Source: Actinoplanes solisilvae (GTDB taxonomy: Bacteria; Actinomycetota; Actinomycetes; Mycobacteriales; Micromonosporaceae). From it: a DNA stretch of 64,000 nt. The notes under the pieces are model-generated. The model did no database searches, was not told where the DNA came from, and saw nothing but the letters and a program-made list of their open reading frames with translations. Made by a program: the position numbers and the translations under genes. The DNA is taken from the NCBI RefSeq assembly GCF_003999975.1, contig NZ_RJAC01000015.1, positions 124,001-188,000 on the forward strand, written 5' to 3'. This document shows, piece by piece, positions 60,459 to 64,000 of the stretch. Every line of letters starts with the position of its first letter. The first letter of the stretch is position 1.

Positions 60459-61885
60459 TGCGGCAGCCCCTGCTGGGCGAAGATCTGCACCATCTTCGCG
60501 TGGGCGGCGCTCACGGCCTGCGCGGGCGCGGCGCCCTGTACGACCTGCTGCATCATGTCGGTGAGGACGTAGGCGGCGACGACGGCCTGCTGACCGGCGC
60601 TGGCCTTCTGCGGGAAGGTCAGTTCGTTCTTGGTCTTGAGCGGCAGCGGCTGCTGCGACATGGTGCGCAGCATCGGGAAGGCCGGGTCACCACCGGCGAA
60701 GTACGGGTCGGCGTCCCAGACCTTGTTCCAGGCGGGCATCACCAGGCCGGGCGCCTCCTTGGCCACGCCGACCAGCGCGGGCGCGCTGACCAGGTACTGC
60801 GCGAGCAGCTTGGCCAGCGGCGCGTTCTTGGCCCCCTTGAAGACCGTGAACCCCTGCGACTGGCCGAGCAGCAGCGACTTGTCGGTCGCCGGGCCGGTGC
60901 AGTCGGAGAACACGTGCGTGTTTTCGTACACCGGGTTCTTCTTGGTCTTGGAATCGGCGTAGACGCTGAAGCTGTTGCGCGTGTAGCCGAGCACCCCGGC
61001 CAGCCAGTTCTCGTTGTTGCTGGTGTCGGTCCAGCTCGCCACCCCGGGCGGGAGCATCGGCTTGTACTTCGGATTGGTGTAGATGTCGCCCAGGAAGGTC
61101 ACCGCCTGCACCGTCTCGGGCGAGTTGAAGGTGACCTTCTTCCCGTCGTTCGAGGCGATAGCCCCACCGTACGAGTTGATCAGCGCCTCGATCATGCCGT
61201 TGCCGTCGCCGGAGCGGTTCACGGTCATTCCCCACCCGAACCGCCGCTTGCCCGGATCGGAGATCTCCAGGCACACGTCCCGCAGTTCCTCCCAGGAGTA
61301 GACGTCCTTCGGGGTGATGCTCTTCTCCTGCATCCAGTCCTTGCGCAGGAACGACCCGATCCCGATGAAGTGGTAGGGGATCGCGTACCACTTACCGTCG
61401 AAGACGCAGAAGTTCTTCGCCGTGGCGCAGGGCTCGCCGTACACGGCGGTCAGCGCCTGGACGACGTCGGTCACGTCCTCGAGGTCGCCCAGCGCGTGGA
61501 ACTGCGCGATGAACCGCGAGTCGGTCATGAACGCCATGTCCCGGGCCACGCCGCCCTTGACCTCGGCGTCGATCTTGGCGACCACGTCGCCGGCGTCAGC
61601 CTGGACCAGGCTGTTCTCGATCTTCGTGCCGGTTGCCTCGGCGAACTTCTTGACCGAGGCGTCGAGCGCGTCGTTCGCCGCCGTCGAGTAGAGCTTCTGC
61701 GACAGCAGGCCCATCGCGGAGCCCTTCAACGAGGCCGCGCCGTCGAGCAGTTCCTTCGGGACCTCCGGCACCACCGCGGTGGGCGAGTCGGAAGTGCCTC
61801 CGCAGGCGGCCAGGCCGGCGGCGCCAAGAACTCCCACCCCCATCCCCAGAAAGCCGCGCCGGGACCACAACGGACTGTCCCCCAT
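60455..61885 (-). CDS. ABC sugar transporter substrate-binding lipoprotein (Tat-type signal)
   Basis: A 476-residue family 1 extracellular solute-binding protein. ATG 61885 lies 8 nt after AGGAGG, and another ATG at 61891 is too close to it. The N-terminus has a twin-arginine motif (SRRGFLGMG) and a lipobox LAAC, so it is exported folded and anchored. The mature part has WYAIPYHFIGIGSFLRKDW, AVTFLGDIYTN and a C-terminal QQVVQGAAPAQAVSAAHAKM typical of the carbohydrate-binding group. First gene of an operon with the fused permease, probably for an oligosaccharide or uronate. Confidence 0.9.
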   Translation of the reverse strand: MGDSPLWSRRGFLGMGVGVLGAAGLAACGGTSDSPTAVVPEVPKELLDGAASLKGSAMGLLSQKLYSTAANDALDASVKKFAEATGTKIENSLVQADAGDVVAKIDAEVKGGVARDMAFMTDSRFIAQFHALGDLEDVTDVVQALTAVYGEPCATAKNFCVFDGKWYAIPYHFIGIGSFLRKDWMQEKSITPKDVYSWEELRDVCLEISDPGKRRFGWGMTVNRSGDGNGMIEALINSYGGAIASNDGKKVTFNSPETVQAVTFLGDIYTNPKYKPMLPPGVASWTDTSNNENWLAGVLGYTRNSFSVYADSKTKKNPVYENTHVFSDCTGPATDKSLLLGQSQGFTVFKGAKNAPLAKLLAQYLVSAPALVGVAKEAPGLVMPAWNKVWDADPYFAGGDPAFPMLRTMSQQPLPLKTKNELTFPQKASAGQQAVVAAYVLTDMMQQVVQGAAPAQAVSAAHAKMVQIFAQQGLPQ

Positions 61886-61908
61886 GCCCATCGCCTCCTT
61901 CACCACTG

Positions 61909-61942
61909 TTCGAAATTTCGAATTGACGTTCGAGATATCGTC
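61909..61942. promoter_or_regulatory. IclR-type operator upstream of the sugar uptake operon
   Basis: TTCGAAATTTCGAA (61909-61922) is a perfect 14-bp palindrome 24 bp before the binding-protein start. A weaker copy, TTCGAGATATCGTC, begins at 61929, exactly 20 bp further, on the same helix face. IclR regulators favour AT-rich palindromes of this size in such pairs. The IclR gene ends at 62009 and starts at 62773, facing the same way as the operon. Confidence 0.6.
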
Positions 61943-62008
61943 TGGAGTGGACGCGACGCTAGAGCACCACCTTGAGGGGTGTCAATGTTTCGATGCTGTA
62001 TCCGCCGA

Positions 62009-62773
62009 TTAAGGCTGAGTCACGTATCCCATGCGCATGGACAGCGTGGCCGCGGCCTCTTTCACGAGACCCGGCCACTCGGCCTCGGCCTGCGGCGACC
62101 AGCGGATGATCGGGGCGGAGATGCTCATCGCGCCGATGGTCGCGCCGGAATGATCGCGGATCGCCGCGGCGACGCACCGCATGGCGCTGTCGGACTCGCC
62201 GACGTCCACCGCGACTCCCTCGGCCCGCACCTGGTCGAGATATGCTCGCAGGCGGTCCGGGTCGGTGATGCTGTTCGGCGTCATACCCGCCAGGTCCTTG
62301 CTCAGCACGGCGTCCAGGCCGGCCGGGTCGAGGCCCGCCAGCAGCGCCTTGCCGACGGCCGTGCAGTGGGCCGGCAGACGCAGCCCGACGCCGGACACCA
62401 TCCGTACGGGATGGGTGCTGTCGACCTTGACGAGGTAGACGACGTCGGCGCCGTCGAGCACGGCCACGTGAACCGCCTCGTCGCAGGCCGCCGCCACGTC
62501 ACGGGTGACACTCTGCGCCTCACGCACCAGGTCGAGCCGCCCCGAGAAGGCCGCGCCGAGCTGGAACACGGGCATGCCGAGCCGATAGTGCACCGGCTGA
62601 CCCGGCACGGCGACCAGATACGACCGCTCGACGAGCGTCACCAGCAGCTCGTGGACCGTGGTGCGGGGCAGGTCGAGCCGCTCCATGATCTCGCGGGCCG
62701 ACAGTTGGGGGCGGACCAGGAACAGCTCGAGAATGTCGAGAGCGCGGATGACCGCCGGTACCACACGAGCCAT
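62009..62773 (-). CDS. IclR-family transcriptional regulator
   Basis: A 254-residue regulator. The winged HTH is at the N-terminus (VIRALDILELFLVRPQLSAR, then LDLPRTTVHELLVTLVERSY). The effector domain carries LPAHCTAVGKALLAGLDP and SAMRCVAAAIRDHSGATIGA with ISAPI, which are typical. The usual N-terminal leader is short. It lies upstream of the ABC operon on the same strand and divergent from the FAH gene, so it probably controls both through the palindromes at 61909 and others near 62800. Confidence 0.9.
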   Translation of the reverse strand: MARVVPAVIRALDILELFLVRPQLSAREIMERLDLPRTTVHELLVTLVERSYLVAVPGQPVHYRLGMPVFQLGAAFSGRLDLVREAQSVTRDVAAACDEAVHVAVLDGADVVYLVKVDSTHPVRMVSGVGLRLPAHCTAVGKALLAGLDPAGLDAVLSKDLAGMTPNSITDPDRLRAYLDQVRAEGVAVDVGESDSAMRCVAAAIRDHSGATIGAMSISAPIIRWSPQAEAEWPGLVKEAAATLSMRMGYVTQP

Positions 62774-62839
62774 GTTTCAAAGCCCCTTCCTCGCCGCCCG
62801 TGAAGGGTAACCGCGTCCCTGTTCCCACAGGAGGATCAG

Positions 62840-63679
62840 ATGCCCGTCTCCCTGCACCATCTGCCCGGCGGCCGCTGGGCGGTGCGCGACGACGATCGGT
62901 GGGGTTCGCTCGACGGCACGCTCGCCGACCTGCTCGCTCTCCCTCTCGACCAGGCGCGCGCCGTGATCTCCACTTTCGGGGCCGAGCGCGGGGACTTCCC
63001 GGCGTCGGCATTGCCGCCTGTCGACCGACAGGAGATCTGGGCGGCCGGGGTGACATACCTGCGCAGTCGTGACGGCCGCAAGGAAGAATCCCGGCACGGC
63101 CATCTCTACGACCAGGTCTACGACAGCGACCGGCCCGAGCTCTTCTTCAAGTCGAGCCCGTGGCGCGTGGTCGGCGACGGCGACGCGGTCGGCGTCCGCG
63201 CCGACTCGGGCTGGGACGTGCCCGAGGCCGAGATCGGCGTGGTGCTCAACGCGGGCGGGGAGATCTTCGGCTACACCCTGGGCAACGACATGAGCAGCCG
63301 CTCGATCGAGGGCGAGAACCCGCTCTACCTGCCCCAGGCCAAGGTGTACGACCGTTGCTGCGCGCTCGGTCCGGCCATCATCCCGAGCTGGGCCGCCGGC
63401 CCCGGCCCGTTCGAGATCGGCTTGCGGGTGCTGCGTGAGGGCCAGGAGGCGTACGTGGGAAAGACCTCGACGGCGGCGATGGCTCGCGATTTCGCCGACC
63501 TGGCCGGGTGGCTGTTCCGGGCACTGAGCTTCCCGTACGGAGTGATCCTGCTGACCGGCACCGGAATAGTCCCCGACGCCGACTTCACCACCCACCCCGG
63601 CGACACGATCGAGATAACGTCCCCCGCTCTCGGCACGCTGAGCAACCCGGTCATCGCGGTGGATCACGCTATGCGATAA
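62840..63679 (+). CDS. fumarylacetoacetate hydrolase family protein
   Basis: A 279-residue enzyme with AGGAGG before ATG 62840. The FAH fold has its metal triad in EAEIGVVLN (Glu, Glu) and GYTLGNDMSSR (Asp), about residues 130-155, and a substrate-binding RSIEGENPLYLPQAK. FAH-family members cleave or dehydrate 2-keto acids; versions with an extra N-terminal domain and sugar genes nearby act on 2-keto-3-deoxy sugar acids. The adjacent IclR and sugar uptake genes favour that reading, but the substrate is not established. Confidence 0.85.
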   Translation: MPVSLHHLPGGRWAVRDDDRWGSLDGTLADLLALPLDQARAVISTFGAERGDFPASALPPVDRQEIWAAGVTYLRSRDGRKEESRHGHLYDQVYDSDRPELFFKSSPWRVVGDGDAVGVRADSGWDVPEAEIGVVLNAGGEIFGYTLGNDMSSRSIEGENPLYLPQAKVYDRCCALGPAIIPSWAAGPGPFEIGLRVLREGQEAYVGKTSTAAMARDFADLAGWLFRALSFPYGVILLTGTGIVPDADFTTHPGDTIEITSPALGTLSNPVIAVDHAMR

Positions 63680-64000
63680 CCGACCCCCGGCGTCGTCGCG
63701 ATGACCGGCGGACTGCCGAGTTTGCGCCGCAACCGGCCGACGGTCACGGTGACCGTGTTCGTGAACGGGTCGGCGTTCTCGTCCCAGACCTGCTCCAACA
63801 GGATCTCGGCGCTCAGGAAGCCCGGGCTGGCCCGCAGCAACGCCTCCAGCACGGCGAACTCCTTCACCGAGAGGGCGAGGTGCCGTCCGTCGCGAACGGC
63901 GGTCCGACGTACCGGGTCCAGCGTGATCCCGGCGGCCCGCAGAGTGCGGGGCCGTGCGTCCGGCCTGCGGCGGGCCAGCGCGCGGACCCGCAGGATCAGC
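63664..64000 (-). CDS. OmpR-family response regulator, C-terminal part
   Basis: A minus-strand gene that enters from the right edge with its C-terminal 111 codons in the window. It reads as the winged-helix domain of an OmpR/PhoB regulator: LDPVRRTAVRDGRHLALSVK, then EFAVLEALLRASPGFLSAEI, then NTVTVTVGRLRRKLG and VIATTPGVGYRIA. The receiver domain lies outside the window. It overlaps the convergent FAH gene by 16 bp. Confidence 0.9.
   Translation of the reverse strand, partial: LILRVRALARRRPDARPRTLRAAGITLDPVRRTAVRDGRHLALSVKEFAVLEALLRASPGFLSAEILLEQVWDENADPFTNTVTVTVGRLRRKLGSPPVIATTPGVGYRIA

Noticed and set aside
57423..60572. Open plus-strand frame of about 1049 codons
   Set aside because: Antisense to the GGDEF-EAL and fused permease genes, both of which have complete motif sets; the frame is Arg/Gln/Glu/His-biased.

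Overview
The window looks like chromosomal DNA of a high-GC filamentous actinomycete, most likely Micromonosporaceae (Actinoplanes-like). The evidence is very GC-rich codon third positions, frequent GTG/TTG starts with 4-bp overlaps, long secreted S8 proteases, LAL-type LuxR regulators, serine/threonine kinases with FHA partners, and the actinobacterial MoxR/DUF58/DUF4129/DUF4350 cluster. That assignment is an inference from gene content; no rRNA or tRNA gene was seen. I found no transposase, integrase or CRISPR array.

Layout. 0-8.3 kb: small regulatory and redox genes (tyrosine-phosphatase-like protein, SRPBCC protein, methyltransferase, an SDR lacking its catalytic Tyr, a flavin monooxygenase with an in-frame pentapeptide repeat, its divergent TetR regulator, a LAL regulator, a flavoprotein). 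8.3-13.3 kb: a complete urtABCDE urea transporter operon preceded by GlnR-like boxes. 13.4-17 kb: a large secreted subtilase. 17.3-22.4 kb: a DinB protein, a 35-residue membrane peptide, then a DUF4132 protein coupled to a small protein with a MoaD/ubiquitin-like C-terminal Gly-Gly, followed by a membrane Ser/Thr kinase. 22.4-22.9 kb: a decayed gene. 23-29 kb: a prolyl oligopeptidase and a secreted phosphodiester glycosidase/metallophosphoesterase fusion. 29-33.4 kb: a hypothetical gene, a Phd/VapC toxin-antitoxin pair with a palindromic operator, an AlpA-like HTH, a YdcF-like protein, and wrbA with a divergent TetR gene.

33.4-50.5 kb is the most interesting part. A membrane protein, DUF4129, DUF4350, MoxR and DUF58 form one overlapping operon, with SpoIIM convergent to it. 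The RDD gene that normally sits beside SpoIIM is about 10 kb away. Between them lies a divergent signalling island. The left arm has an OmpA-like lipoprotein, a 4-TM protein and two coiled-coil proteins. The right arm is a tightly overlapping FHA / membrane Ser/Thr kinase / degenerate PP2C / LRR-Roc-COR GTPase operon. It is my best candidate for an undescribed system: a kinase paired with a pseudophosphatase and a Roco GTPase carrying a zinc ribbon and an unassigned C-terminus.

50.7-64 kb: a second subtilase, an ECF sigma factor with a membrane partner, a DUF1772 protein, a GGDEF-EAL protein, a carbohydrate uptake operon with a fused two-permease protein and a Tat-type lipoprotein binding protein, its IclR regulator, an FAH-family hydrolase and the end of an OmpR-type response regulator. 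Start codons were chosen from ribosome binding sites and overlaps. Domain names come from reading motifs, not from database searches.
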